NCBI RefSeq assembly: GCF_022829465.1
Contig: NZ_JAKSXZ010000143.1
Span: 46,503 to 110,502, forward strand
Direction: 5' to 3'
Origin: Methylobacterium sp. J-067
GTDB lineage: Bacteria; Pseudomonadota; Alphaproteobacteria; Rhizobiales; Beijerinckiaceae
Length of the DNA: 64,000 bases
Below, piece after piece: positions 16,147 to 24,799 of this stretch. The notes under the pieces were generated by a model. The model ran no database searches. It saw only the letters and a program-made list of their open reading frames with translations, and had not been told where the DNA came from. Within the stretch, counting starts at the first letter, position 1. The number at the start of each line of letters is the position of its first letter. The position numbers and the translations under genes are program-made.

Positions 16147-17907
16147 TCACTTGCGCTTGATCACGCTCTGCGGGTTGAGGCTGCCGATGTTGCCGCTCTC
16201 GCTGCCGGCGGAGGGGTCGATTACCGCGTTGATCAGGGTCGGCTTGCCGGAATCCATCGCGGCCTCGACGGCCTGCTTCAACTCGTCCGGCGTGACCACC
16301 TGGGCGCCCACACCGCCGAAGGCCTCCATCATCCGGTCGTAGCGGGAATCCGGGACGAAGGTGGTCGTCCCCGGGTCGCGGCCGGTCGGATCGGTGTCGG
16401 TGCCGCGGTAGATGCCGTTGTTGTTGAAGACGACGATGCAGATCGGCAGCTTGTACCGGCAGATGGTCTCGACCTCCATGCCGGAGAAGCCGAACGCGCT
16501 GTCGCCCTCGACCGCGAGCACGGGCTTGCCCGTCTCGACGGCCGCCGCGATGGCGAAGCCCATGCCGATGCCCATGACGCCCCAGGTGCCGACGTCCAGG
16601 CGCTTGCGCGGCTGGTACATGTCGATGATGCTCCGGGCGAGGTCGAGGGTGTTGGCGCCCTCGTTCACGAGCATTGCGTCCGGCCGCTCCTTGATCACGG
16701 TGCGCAGGGCGCCGAGGGCGGAGTGGAAGTCCATCGGCGCGGTGTTCTTCATGAGCTTCGGGGCCATCTTGGCGATGTTGGCCTCGCGCTTGGCGCGGAT
16801 CGTCTCGACCCACTCGGCCGGCGCCCCCGTCCAGCCGTCGCGCATGCCGTCGAGCAGGGCGGCGACGCAGGAGCCGATATCGCCCACCACCGGCGCGACG
16901 ATCTCGACGTTCGAGTCCATCTCGCGCGGCTCAATGTCGATCTGGATGAAGCGCTTGGAACCGGGCTCGCCCCAGGTCTTGCCCTTGCCGTGCGAGAGCA
17001 GCCAGTTGAGGCGCGCGCCGACCAGCAGCACCACGTCGGAGTCCTTCAGCGCCGTCGAGCGCGCGGCACCCGCCGAGAGCGGATGCGTGTCCGGCAAGAG
17101 CCCCTTGGCCATGCTCATCGGCACGTAGGGGATGCCGCTGCGCTCCACCAGTTCGCGGACGAGTTCGTCGGCCTGGGCGTAGGCCGCCCCCTTGCCCAGC
17201 ACGATCAGCGGGCGCTTGGCGGCCTTCAACTCGTCCAGGGCACGGGCGATGGCCGAGGGCGCCGGCAGCTGCGCCGGCGCCGCGTCGATCACCTTCACCA
17301 GTGACTTCGCGCCCGCCTCGGCATCCATCACCTGCGAGAACAGCTTGGCCGGCAGGTCGAGGTAGACGCCGCCGGGACGACCGGAGACGGCGGCGCGGAT
17401 CGCCCGCGCGATGCCGATGCCGATATCGCAGGCGTGGAGCACGCGGAAGGCCGCCTTGCAGAGGGGCTTGGCGATGGCGAGCTGGTCCATCTCCTCGTAG
17501 TCGCCCTGCTGCAGGTCGACGATCTCACGCTCGGACGAACCCGAGATCAGGATCATCGGGAAGCAGTTGGTGGTGGCGTTGGCGAGCGCCGTGAGGCCGT
17601 TGAGGAAGCCCGGCGCCGAGACCGTGAGGCAGATGCCCGGCTTCTTGGTAAGGAAGCCCGCGATGGCGGCGGCGTTGCCGGCATTCTGCTCGTGCCGGAA
17701 CGACAGGACGCGCATCCCCTCGGCCTGAGCCATGCGGCCGAGGTCCGTGATCGGGATGCCGGGTACCCCGTAGATCGTGGTGATGCCGTTGAGCTTGAGG
17801 GCATCGATCACGAGGTGGAACCCGTCGGTCAGCTCCGTCGGCGAGTAGAACTCGCTGATGGCAACGTCGGCGGCCGACATGTCGATCTTCTTTGCCACTG
17901 CGGTCAT
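16147..17907 (-). CDS. oxc: Oxalyl-CoA decarboxylase
   Basis: This thiamine-diphosphate enzyme turns oxalyl-CoA into formyl-CoA and CO2. It has 586 residues. The N-terminal PYR domain has the ThDP-activating glutamate in LSFRHEQNAGNAAAIAGF; the central domain (about 205-370) is of the type that binds ADP in this family; the C-terminal PP domain has GDSAFGFSG and then FNNNGIYRG, the metal/ThDP motif (GDS in place of GDG). ATG 17907 was chosen because GGAGG lies 8 bases upstream. Operator E lies 61 bp upstream of the start, the same distance as operator F from oxlT. The esterase gene follows directly. Confidence 0.95.
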   Translation of the reverse strand: MTAVAKKIDMSAADVAISEFYSPTELTDGFHLVIDALKLNGITTIYGVPGIPITDLGRMAQAEGMRVLSFRHEQNAGNAAAIAGFLTKKPGICLTVSAPGFLNGLTALANATTNCFPMILISGSSEREIVDLQQGDYEEMDQLAIAKPLCKAAFRVLHACDIGIGIARAIRAAVSGRPGGVYLDLPAKLFSQVMDAEAGAKSLVKVIDAAPAQLPAPSAIARALDELKAAKRPLIVLGKGAAYAQADELVRELVERSGIPYVPMSMAKGLLPDTHPLSAGAARSTALKDSDVVLLVGARLNWLLSHGKGKTWGEPGSKRFIQIDIEPREMDSNVEIVAPVVGDIGSCVAALLDGMRDGWTGAPAEWVETIRAKREANIAKMAPKLMKNTAPMDFHSALGALRTVIKERPDAMLVNEGANTLDLARSIIDMYQPRKRLDVGTWGVMGIGMGFAIAAAVETGKPVLAVEGDSAFGFSGMEVETICRYKLPICIVVFNNNGIYRGTDTDPTGRDPGTTTFVPDSRYDRMMEAFGGVGAQVVTPDELKQAVEAAMDSGKPTLINAVIDPSAGSESGNIGSLNPQSVIKRK

Positions 17908-17967
17908 TGGTAGGGCCTCCCAGCAGGTTTCTTGGGTCGATGTTGGCCGGCTCGATGAACCGGCTGT

Positions 17968-17984
17968 TGGCATAATGTATACCA
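17968..17984. promoter_or_regulatory. Operator E upstream of oxc
   Basis: TGGCAT-AATGT-ATACCA matches the operator consensus with one change in the left arm. Its near edge is 61 bp from the oxc start. It probably binds the GntR protein, which would then sense the pathway state. Confidence 0.65.
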
Positions 17985-18012
17985 GAAATGGCGACAAGGT
18001 GGTGCGGTGGGA

Positions 18013-18034
18013 GGGCGCGCGCCGGCGCGCACCC
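18013..18034 (-). terminator. GC-rich hairpin after oxlT
   Basis: GGGCGCGCGC and GCGCGCACCC form a stem with a very small loop just after the oxlT stop on the minus strand. No T-run follows, so termination is uncertain; it may separate oxlT from oxc. Confidence 0.3.
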
Positions 18035-18039
18035 GGTGA

Positions 18040-19374
18040 TTACGCCATCCGGGCGGCCTGGACCTTCGCGGCCTCGGCGGTGCCGGCGGGCTCCTCGGTG
18101 AGGTAGCGACGGCGCAGGGGCTTGAGGACGAACATCGCCAGCGACGCGGCCACGATGTTGAGGCCGATGATCAGGGCGAAGACTGCCGACCAGCCGAAGC
18201 TCGCCGAGACCATGCTCGCGAAGGGCACGAGGAAGGCGGCGGTCCCCTTCGCGGTATAGAGGAGTCCCGCATTGCTCGCCGCGAACTTCGATCCGAACGT
18301 GTCGCCGCAGGTCGCGGGGAACAGCGAGTAGATCTCGCCGAAGACCCCGAAATACACGGCCGTCGCCAGAATGAAGACGTAGGGGTTCGTGCCGAGGTTG
18401 AGCAGGAGGATCATCGCCATCGCCGCGATGCTGAAGGCGAGGAACATCGTGTTCTCACGGCCGATGTTGTCGGAGACCCAGCCGAAGAACGGGCGGCCGA
18501 AGCCGTCGAAGACACGGTCCAGGGAGATCGCCAGGGTCAGGGCGGTCATCTGGAGACCGAACAGGCTGACCGGGACGCCCGCGACCTTGAAATCATGGGC
18601 GATGGGGGCGATCTGCGCCGCCGCCATCAGGCCCCCCGAGGCCACCATGACGAACATGGCGTACATGACCCAGAAGACCAGCGTGCGCACCGCCTGCTTG
18701 GGCGTGCGGTCGACCTTGGTCTGGGGTACGCGCACGCTGCGCTTCTGCACCGGGCTGAGGGTGGACGGCTTGCGCAGCAGGAAGGACACCAGGACGACGA
18801 CAAGGCCCTGGCCGATCCCGAAATAGAGGAAGGCCGTCTCGTAGCCGCTGGACGCGATCGTCTTGGCGATCGGCACGACGGTGATCGCGGCGCCCGCGCC
18901 GAAGCCCGCCGCCGTGGCGCCGGCCGCGAGACCGCGCCGATGGGGGAACCACTTCAGGGCGTTGCCGACGCAGGTGCCGTAGACCGACCCCGCGCCGATG
19001 CCGCCGACCACCGCGCCGAGATACAGCATGGCGAGCGAATCGGCGTAGGCGTTCAGCACCCAGGCCGAGGCGATCATGAAGCCGCCGAAGCAGACGACGA
19101 GGCGCGGACCGTACCGGTCCACGAACCACGTCTCGATGGGAACGAGCCAAGTCTCCGTGGCGACGAAGATGGTGAAAGCGATCTGGATGGCGGCGCGGCC
19201 CCAGTGGAACTTGCTGTCGATCGGATCGACGAACAATGTCCAGCCGTATTGCAGGTTGGCGATCATCGCCATGCAGACCACGCCGAAGGCGAGTTGCCAC
19301 CATTTGGCGGAGTCGGCATCTCTCGGGGTGTCGGGGTGTACCGCCGGTGAGCCGAGGGCTGATCGGTGTTTCAT
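18040..19374 (-). CDS. oxlT: Oxalate:formate antiporter, MFS family
   Basis: This 444-residue permease has twelve hydrophobic segments (the first at about residue 25, WWQLAFGVVCMAMIANLQYG) and a large central loop near 200-230. It fits the OxlT branch of the major facilitator superfamily, which swaps external oxalate2- for internal formate-. The motif FGRPFFGWVSDNIGRE in the middle is the MFS A-like loop. Its place 132 bp before oxc supports oxalate as substrate. GGGAGG lies 8 bases upstream of ATG 19374. Operator F lies 61 bp upstream and is shared with the divergent cytochrome gene. Confidence 0.9.
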   Translation of the reverse strand: MKHRSALGSPAVHPDTPRDADSAKWWQLAFGVVCMAMIANLQYGWTLFVDPIDSKFHWGRAAIQIAFTIFVATETWLVPIETWFVDRYGPRLVVCFGGFMIASAWVLNAYADSLAMLYLGAVVGGIGAGSVYGTCVGNALKWFPHRRGLAAGATAAGFGAGAAITVVPIAKTIASSGYETAFLYFGIGQGLVVVLVSFLLRKPSTLSPVQKRSVRVPQTKVDRTPKQAVRTLVFWVMYAMFVMVASGGLMAAAQIAPIAHDFKVAGVPVSLFGLQMTALTLAISLDRVFDGFGRPFFGWVSDNIGRENTMFLAFSIAAMAMILLLNLGTNPYVFILATAVYFGVFGEIYSLFPATCGDTFGSKFAASNAGLLYTAKGTAAFLVPFASMVSASFGWSAVFALIIGLNIVAASLAMFVLKPLRRRYLTEEPAGTAEAAKVQAARMA

Positions 19375-19434
19375 TGGCTTCCTCCCGCGGTGGCTTCTTC
19401 GAGCTCGCGCGGCTGCATCCTGCACGATCCGTAC

Positions 19435-19451
19435 AGGTATTCAATATACCA
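19435..19451. promoter_or_regulatory. Operator F between oxlT and the cytochrome gene
   Basis: AGGTAT-TCAAT-ATACCA has a perfect GGTAT-N5-ATACC core. It is 61 bp from the oxlT start and 12 bp from the TTG start of the divergent cytochrome c gene, so a bound regulator could affect both. Confidence 0.7.
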
Positions 19452-19462
19452 GAGGCGAGAAA

Positions 19463-19978
19463 TTGCGAACGCAGCACTATCATGCAGCCTCCCCCACCGA
19501 AGGTGACACCCGTCAGACCGCGTGGACGCAGCGCCTTTGGCTGCCGGTCCTCGCCCTCCTCCTCGCGGCCTGTTCGGACGACGGGGCGGAGCGGCGCCGC
19601 GCGCTGGGCGAGGCGCCGAGCTTCGCAGCGCTCATGCGCGTGGCCGACGCGGAGCGGGGCAGCCGTCTGTTCGGAGCCTGCGCCGCCTGCCATTCGATCA
19701 GGCTGGGGGCCGGCGACAAGAACGGGCCCGCCCTGCACGGGGTGATGGGCAAACCCATCGCCGGAAACAGCCGGCGCTTCGCCTACACCGGGGCGCTCCG
19801 GGCGCTCGGCGGCGTGTGGACCCTGGAGCGAATGGACCGATGGCTCGCCGCGCCGGCGACCATGGCGCCGGGCACCAGCATGACATTTCCCGGCGTCCCG
19901 GATGCCCTCGACCGGGCGGACCTCATCGCCTTCCTGCTCGCGCAATCCGACGAGGGCGGGACGGCACCGCGTCCCTGA
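19463..19978 (+). CDS. Class I c-type cytochrome, probable lipoprotein
   Basis: This 171-residue protein has one haem-binding motif (CAACH at about residue 73) and a likely distal methionine in PGTSMTFPG. Upstream, RLWLPVLALLLAACS is a hydrophobic leader that ends in a lipobox (LAAC), so the mature protein is probably lipid-anchored in the periplasm. No ATG fits this frame: TTG at 19463, with GAGG 7-10 bases before it, is the only start that keeps the leader. It is divergent from oxlT and shares operator F, which suggests electron transfer linked to oxalate or formate oxidation. A separate ATG at 19481 is out of frame. Confidence 0.72.
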   Translation: MRTQHYHAASPTEGDTRQTAWTQRLWLPVLALLLAACSDDGAERRRALGEAPSFAALMRVADAERGSRLFGACAACHSIRLGAGDKNGPALHGVMGKPIAGNSRRFAYTGALRALGGVWTLERMDRWLAAPATMAPGTSMTFPGVPDALDRADLIAFLLAQSDEGGTAPRP

Positions 19979-20010
19979 CGCCGCAATTGCCTGTTATCAG
20001 GCTAGAGCAT

Positions 20011-20029
20011 ACATTAAGTGCCTCAATGT
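20011..20029. promoter_or_regulatory. Candidate HipB operator
   Basis: ACATTAAG-TGC-CTCAATGT is an inverted repeat of 8-bp arms with one mismatch, 14 bp before the hipB start. A second short repeat (ATGCT-AGC-AGCAT, 20032-20044) overlaps the start codon. hipBA-type modules usually repress themselves from such sites. Confidence 0.45.
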
Positions 20030-20042
20030 CAATGCTAGCAGC

Positions 20043-20363
20043 ATGAACACAACGGCCATCCTATCGACTGAGGAGTTGGAGAGCCTTCGCCGGCTCGGCG
20101 AGCGCGTCCGCCTCGCGCGCCTGCGCCGGAACCTGTCGCAGGTCGAGTTGGCCGAACGGATGGGCGTACATCGCCCGACGGTCATCAACCTGGAGAAGGG
20201 CCGACCCGGCGTGACGCTGGCCGTCGCGATCAAGGCGCTGAGCGTCTTCGGCTATGCCGAGCGGATCGGCGACCTCCTCGCGACGGACCCCGTCGGCGAA
20301 GGGATGGAGACGGCCTCCGGCCGGAAGCGCGCGGGCAGCAGGTCCCATGTGGCAGACTTCTAG
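20043..20363 (+). CDS. hipB: HipB-like helix-turn-helix regulator
   Basis: This 106-residue protein has an XRE/HipB-type helix-turn-helix (about residues 17-75), with SQVELAERMGVHRPTVINLE at its core. The tail (from about residue 80) is Arg/Gly-rich and flexible. In the family it represses the operon and neutralises the HipA kinase. Its 3' end overlaps hipA by 17 bp, which fits translational coupling. The start is ATG 20043. Confidence 0.85.
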   Translation: MNTTAILSTEELESLRRLGERVRLARLRRNLSQVELAERMGVHRPTVINLEKGRPGVTLAVAIKALSVFGYAERIGDLLATDPVGEGMETASGRKRAGSRSHVADF

Positions 20364-21597
20364 GACCGGACGGCTCGACTATCTGGTCGTCTACCGCTGG
20401 CGCGGCGACGGCTATGGGCCGGTGGGCGACCTGACGTTCGAAGGCTCGGGGCCGCGACGCAACGGGCGCTTCCGCTATGCGTCTTCGTATCTCGGCCAGG
20501 ACGGGGCGAAGGCCATCGATCCGGTCGGCCTGCCGCTCGTCAGGAAATCGTATGCCGCCGCACCGGAGGAGGTGCCGCTGGCCTTCCACGATGCCGGGCC
20601 CGACGGTTGGGGGAAGGAGATCCTGACGCGGGCGTTCCCGACCAGCGTCCTGTCGATGCCGGAATATCTCGCCCTCGGTGGCCTCGGCCGCACGGGCGAC
20701 CTCGCATTCGGCCCGACGCCGACCAGCGGCCCGGTGACGTGGACGCCCCCCGAAGCGCCGCTCGTGGACCTGCCGGATGAGTCCGACGACCTCGGTGCGC
20801 TGATGGATGCGGCCGCCGCGGTCGAGGCGGGCGATGCCGAGGGGCATCACTTCAAGCTCCTTTTCCGCAACAGCGATGTCGGCGGCGCCCGGCCCAAGGC
20901 CAGGATCCGGTCCGAAGGCCGGCAGTGGATCGCGAAGTTCCCGACCTCCATGGACAAGTTCGACGACCCCCGGGTCGAGGCGGCCTGTCTCGACGTGGCC
21001 GAAGCGGCCGGCTTCCCGGTTCCGCGCCGAAAGATCGTGGTCGCCGGCCGCCGCGCCGCCCTCTTCGTCGAGCGCTTCGACCGGGACGAGGGCATCGAAG
21101 GGCGGCCATACGCGTATCTTAGCGCGGCGACGCTCCTGAAGCAGGCGTCGGCCAGCTACGCCACCGCGCGCACCTACACGGACATCGCAGCGGTCGCCCA
21201 GGCGATCGGGGTGAAGAACGCGGCAGCCTCCGTTTTCGGGCGGCTGCTTCTCAACGCGTATCTCCACAATACCGACGACCACCTCAGGAACCACGCCTTC
21301 CTCGACAGGGGCGACGGCTGGACGCTCTCCCCGGTCTTCGACCTCGTCCCGCATCCGGATCGCGCCCGGCACGTACCGGCGCCCGCGCCGGGGATGTCGC
21401 CCGCATGGGACGTCGAGGCCGCGATGCGTGCGCATACGGCCTTCCGCCTCGACGCGGGGGAGGCACAGGCGATCCGCGAGCGCATCCTCCAGGCCGCGCG
21501 ACGGCTGGGCGAGTTCATGGACGCGCGCGAGGTACCGCCGAAGGACCGGCGGTACCTGAAGGATGCGTTTCCGAGAGAGATGGGGTTCGCCCCGTAG
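20347..21597 (+). CDS. hipA: HipA-family serine/threonine kinase toxin-like protein
   Basis: This 416-residue kinase has the N-terminal HipA subdomain (about 1-100; VYRWRGDGYGPVGDLTFEG) and the kinase core. Catalytic residues are visible in HNTDDHLRNHAFL (near residue 315) and the metal-binding Asp in LSPVFDLVPHP. A lysine in RQWIAKFPTSMDKFDD is a likely ATP contact. HipA proteins phosphorylate translation factors such as a tRNA synthetase and cause growth arrest; the target here is unknown. It overlaps hipB. The pair sits between the oxalate island and the ring-opening operon and may stabilise the replicon. Confidence 0.88.
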   Translation: MWQTSRTGRLDYLVVYRWRGDGYGPVGDLTFEGSGPRRNGRFRYASSYLGQDGAKAIDPVGLPLVRKSYAAAPEEVPLAFHDAGPDGWGKEILTRAFPTSVLSMPEYLALGGLGRTGDLAFGPTPTSGPVTWTPPEAPLVDLPDESDDLGALMDAAAAVEAGDAEGHHFKLLFRNSDVGGARPKARIRSEGRQWIAKFPTSMDKFDDPRVEAACLDVAEAAGFPVPRRKIVVAGRRAALFVERFDRDEGIEGRPYAYLSAATLLKQASASYATARTYTDIAAVAQAIGVKNAAASVFGRLLLNAYLHNTDDHLRNHAFLDRGDGWTLSPVFDLVPHPDRARHVPAPAPGMSPAWDVEAAMRAHTAFRLDAGEAQAIRERILQAARRLGEFMDAREVPPKDRRYLKDAFPREMGFAP

Positions 21598-21651
21598 CCG
21601 CGGCGTGCGTTCGGTCGACTAAGGACAAAGGGCAACGAAGGGCGCGGCCCC

Positions 21652-22542
21652 TCACCCGAGGCGCAACCCGCGCCTCGCCTTGCGTCGCTGGAGGTACAGG
21701 CTCGTGGCCAGCGCCGTGGCGATCACCGCCAGGGACATCCCCGTGGTGAGGGTGCCGAGGGCGTAGATCTCCGGCGTCGTCACCGTCGTCGTCAGGCCCT
21801 GCAATTCGAGCGGCAGCGTGTTGCGGCCGCCGATGGCCTGGCTGGTGCGGGCCAGTTCATCGAAGGACAGGGTGAAGCCGAACAGGGCGACGCCGACCAG
21901 CGACGGCCCGAGAATCGGCACCACGACGTGGCGCAGGATCTGGGGGCCGGTCGCCCCGAGGTCCCGCCCGGCCTCCTCGTAGGCCGGATCGAACCGGTTG
22001 AAGACCGCGAACATGATGAGGAGGCCGAAGGGCAGGGTCCAGGTGAGGTGGGCGCCGAGCGCCGAGGTGTAGAGCCCCATCAGGGTGCCGTGATCCTGCA
22101 GCCAGCCCCAGCCGGTGGCGGCGGCCACCGCGTTCACCGCCTCGTCGAGGAGGCGAAATTCCAGCCCGATGCCGAGGGACACGACGATGGAGGGCACGAT
22201 CAGGCTCGCCACCGCCACGGTGAACAGGGCCCCCTCCCCCGCGAAGCGCTTGCGGAAGGCGAGGCCCGCGAAGAAGGCGATGCCTACGGTGAGCGTCATC
22301 ACCACAAGGCCCAGCCGCAGGGAGCGCCACAGGGCGCCCCAGATGTCGACGATGCCGACGCCCGCCCAGAGCTTCGCGAACCAGTGGGTCGAGACGCCGT
22401 TCATCGGGAAGGTCAGGCCCCCCTGCGGCCCCTGGAAGCTGAGCACGAGGATCGTCAGCGTCGGCCCGTAGAGGAAGGCGACGAACAGGGCGAAGAACGC
22501 GGCGAGGCCGTAGAAGGCCAGGGAGCGGGGGCGGTCGCGCAT
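21652..22542 (-). CDS. ABC transporter permease, PotC-like
   Basis: This 296-residue inner-membrane permease has about six helices. The cytoplasmic EAA loop that docks on the ATPase reads YEEAGRDLGATGPQILRHVVVPIL near residue 200. It is of the type found in polyamine/opine-like importers. It is the last gene of the six-gene leftward operon and starts 5 bp after the other permease gene. The start ATG 22542 was chosen over upstream in-frame codons inside the neighbouring gene. Confidence 0.85.
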   Translation of the reverse strand: MRDRPRSLAFYGLAAFFALFVAFLYGPTLTILVLSFQGPQGGLTFPMNGVSTHWFAKLWAGVGIVDIWGALWRSLRLGLVVMTLTVGIAFFAGLAFRKRFAGEGALFTVAVASLIVPSIVVSLGIGLEFRLLDEAVNAVAAATGWGWLQDHGTLMGLYTSALGAHLTWTLPFGLLIMFAVFNRFDPAYEEAGRDLGATGPQILRHVVVPILGPSLVGVALFGFTLSFDELARTSQAIGGRNTLPLELQGLTTTVTTPEIYALGTLTTGMSLAVIATALATSLYLQRRKARRGLRLG

Positions 22543-22547
22543 GGCGC

Positions 22548-23492
22548 TCACAGCTCCTTGCGCAGGTCGATGAGCCGGGTCATCGCGACGATCATCAGCA
22601 TCACCGCGCCGAGCAGCACCACGGCGTTCGCCGCCGCCGCGGGGAGTTGCAGCGCCGACATCTGCACCTGGATCACCTTGCCCACGGAGGCGATCTGCTG
22701 GCCGCCCATCACGCCAACGGTGACGAAGTCGCCCATCACCAGCGTGATGACGAAGATCGAGCCGATGGCGATGCCGGGCTTCGTCAGCGGGACCACGACG
22801 TGCCACAGGGTCTGCCAGCCAGAGGCCCCGGCATCGTAGGCCGCCTCGATCAGCGAGCGGTCGATCCGCGCCATGCTGTTGAAAATCGGCACGATCATGA
22901 AGACCGTGTTGAGGTGCACGAAGGCGAGCACCACCGCGAAATCGGAATAGAGCAGACCCTCGATCGGCCGGTCGATCAGCCCGAGCCCCAGGAGGCTGTC
23001 GTTGACGAGGCCGTTGCGGCCGAGGAGCGGGATCCACGAGATCATGCGGATCACGTTCGAGGTCCAGAACGGGATCGTACAGACGAGGAACAGCGCCATC
23101 TGCATGGTCGCCGAGCGGACGTGGAAGGCCACGAAATACGCCACCGTGAAGCCAATCAGCAGGGTGAAGGCCCAGGTGAGCGCGCAGAACTTCAGAGTCG
23201 AAAGGTAGGTCCTCACCGTCGTGCAGGGGTCGGCGACGTTGAGGCAGCCGTCGAACACGTCGACGTAGTTTTGCACCGTGAAGGACGGGATGATCTCGTA
23301 CTCGTTGTACTCCCAGAAGCTGACGATGAGGGTCAGCAGCAGCGGCACGAGGAAGAAGGCCGCGAAGACGAACGCCATCGGCGCCGCCTGGACATAGACC
23401 AAGGCCCGGCGGCGCCGGGTCTTGGCGGTAAGGCTCGCGGCGGCCGGCGCGGCCGGGGTTTCGGCGAGGGCCGGCAGGACGGCGTCGGTCAC
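22548..23492 (-). CDS. ABC transporter permease, PotB-like
   Basis: This 314-residue permease starts with GTG at 23492, which overlaps the stop of the substrate-binding protein gene (GTGA). After a polar N-terminus, six hydrophobic segments follow, the first at about residue 35 (PMAFVFAAFFLVPLLLTLIV). The EAA motif is IEAAYDAGASGWQTLWHVVV near residue 215. It forms the membrane pore together with the PotC-like protein. Confidence 0.85.
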   Translation of the reverse strand: MTDAVLPALAETPAAPAAASLTAKTRRRRALVYVQAAPMAFVFAAFFLVPLLLTLIVSFWEYNEYEIIPSFTVQNYVDVFDGCLNVADPCTTVRTYLSTLKFCALTWAFTLLIGFTVAYFVAFHVRSATMQMALFLVCTIPFWTSNVIRMISWIPLLGRNGLVNDSLLGLGLIDRPIEGLLYSDFAVVLAFVHLNTVFMIVPIFNSMARIDRSLIEAAYDAGASGWQTLWHVVVPLTKPGIAIGSIFVITLVMGDFVTVGVMGGQQIASVGKVIQVQMSALQLPAAAANAVVLLGAVMLMIVAMTRLIDLRKEL

Positions 23493-24763
23493 GCGGCGAT
23501 GAACTCGTTCCACTTGCGGACCATGTAGGTGTTCTCGTCCATCACCGCGTTCCAGCAGGCGACGGACCCCATCCGGGTTTCGAAGGAGCCGCCGTCGCGC
23601 ACCGCGCCGGCCTTCTCCAGCACGCTCCCGTCCGGCCCCTTGATGTCCTTCTCGGCGGGCTTGCCCTCCATCCAGTAGGCCCACTCGTAGAGCTCCATGT
23701 TGGCCTTGGCCGTGTCGAGCACCGCCGAGTAGTAGCCCTGGCGGTTGAGGTAGGCGCCGGCCCAGCCGGAGAGGAACCAGTTGATGAAGTCGTAGGCCGC
23801 GTCGAGCTTGCGGCCCGCGAGCGGCTTGGGCAGGCCGAAGCCCGTCGCCCAGGCGCGGTAGCCCTCCTTGAGGGGCTGGTAGGTGCAGGCCACGCCCTGC
23901 GAGCGCACCTTCGTGACAGCCGGCGACCACATGGACTGGATCACCGTCTCGCCCGAAGCCATCAGGTTCACGGATTCGTTGAAGTCCTGCCAGAAGGCGC
24001 GGAACTGGCCGGCGCGCTTGGCCTCGATCAGCACCTTGATGGTGCGGTCAATCTCGGCCTTCGTCATGTTGCCCTTGTCGGGATAGGTGTAGTCGCCGGT
24101 CGCCTCGATCACCATGGCGGCATCCATGATGCCGATGGACGGGATGTTGAGGATCGAGGCCTTGCCCTTGAACTCGGGGTTCAGGAGCTCCTTCCAGCTC
24201 GTGACTGGGCGCTTGATCAGGTCGGGGCGGATGCCCAGCGTGTCGGCGTTGTAGGTGGTGGGGATCAGGGTGATCCACTCGGTCGGCGAAGAGGCGAAGC
24301 TCTTGGAGTTCTGCCCCTCCAGGTAGAACACCTTCTTGGGCGCCGTGCCCTGGTCGCCGATCCTTTTGCCGCCGACCTCGCCCTTGGTGAAGACCGGGGT
24401 GATGTTGTCCGCCTGCTTGATCCGCCGGGCGTCCATGCCCTGGATGTTGCCCGAGGGGATGAGCTTCTTGAGGCTGAAGAACTCGGTGTCGAGGAGGTCG
24501 AAGGAGTTCGGCTGTGTCACCACGCGCTTGGTCACCTCGTCGGTGACGACGGGGATGTACTCGATGGTGATGCCAAGATCCTCCTTCACCTTACGGGCGA
24601 TGTCGGCGGACTGGTTCACGGCGGTGCCGAGGTAGCGCAGGGTCACGGGCTCGGCGGCGATGACGTTCGGGAAGCCGGTGATCGGCCCGGCGCCGAGGGT
24701 CAGCCCGGTGGCTCCCGCCCCCCGGAGCAGGGTGCGGCGGCTGAGCTTGATCGTGGTGGTCAT
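23489..24763 (-). CDS. ABC transporter substrate-binding protein, Tat-exported
   Basis: This 424-residue periplasmic binding protein has a twin-arginine signal (LSRRTLLRGAGATGLTLGAG) and the PotD-type fold from about residue 38. Its domain hinge and pocket cannot be placed by eye, but the motif PTTYNADTLGIRPDL and the aromatic-rich segment WLSG-type region near the C-terminus are typical of spermidine/putrescine-like binders. Its operon with a ring-opening amidohydrolase suggests a cyclic N-compound or its open product as ligand. The stop overlaps the permease start by 4 bp. Confidence 0.85.
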   Translation of the reverse strand: MTTTIKLSRRTLLRGAGATGLTLGAGPITGFPNVIAAEPVTLRYLGTAVNQSADIARKVKEDLGITIEYIPVVTDEVTKRVVTQPNSFDLLDTEFFSLKKLIPSGNIQGMDARRIKQADNITPVFTKGEVGGKRIGDQGTAPKKVFYLEGQNSKSFASSPTEWITLIPTTYNADTLGIRPDLIKRPVTSWKELLNPEFKGKASILNIPSIGIMDAAMVIEATGDYTYPDKGNMTKAEIDRTIKVLIEAKRAGQFRAFWQDFNESVNLMASGETVIQSMWSPAVTKVRSQGVACTYQPLKEGYRAWATGFGLPKPLAGRKLDAAYDFINWFLSGWAGAYLNRQGYYSAVLDTAKANMELYEWAYWMEGKPAEKDIKGPDGSVLEKAGAVRDGGSFETRMGSVACWNAVMDENTYMVRKWNEFIAA

Positions 24764-24799
24764 GCGCAGGGTCCTCGACGCGTTGGAACTCTCAGGAAA

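Noticed and set aside
19481..19745. ATG at 19481 as start of the cytochrome gene
   Set aside because: It is in another frame; using it would need a frameshift before the haem motif, while TTG 19463 gives an intact leader and protein.
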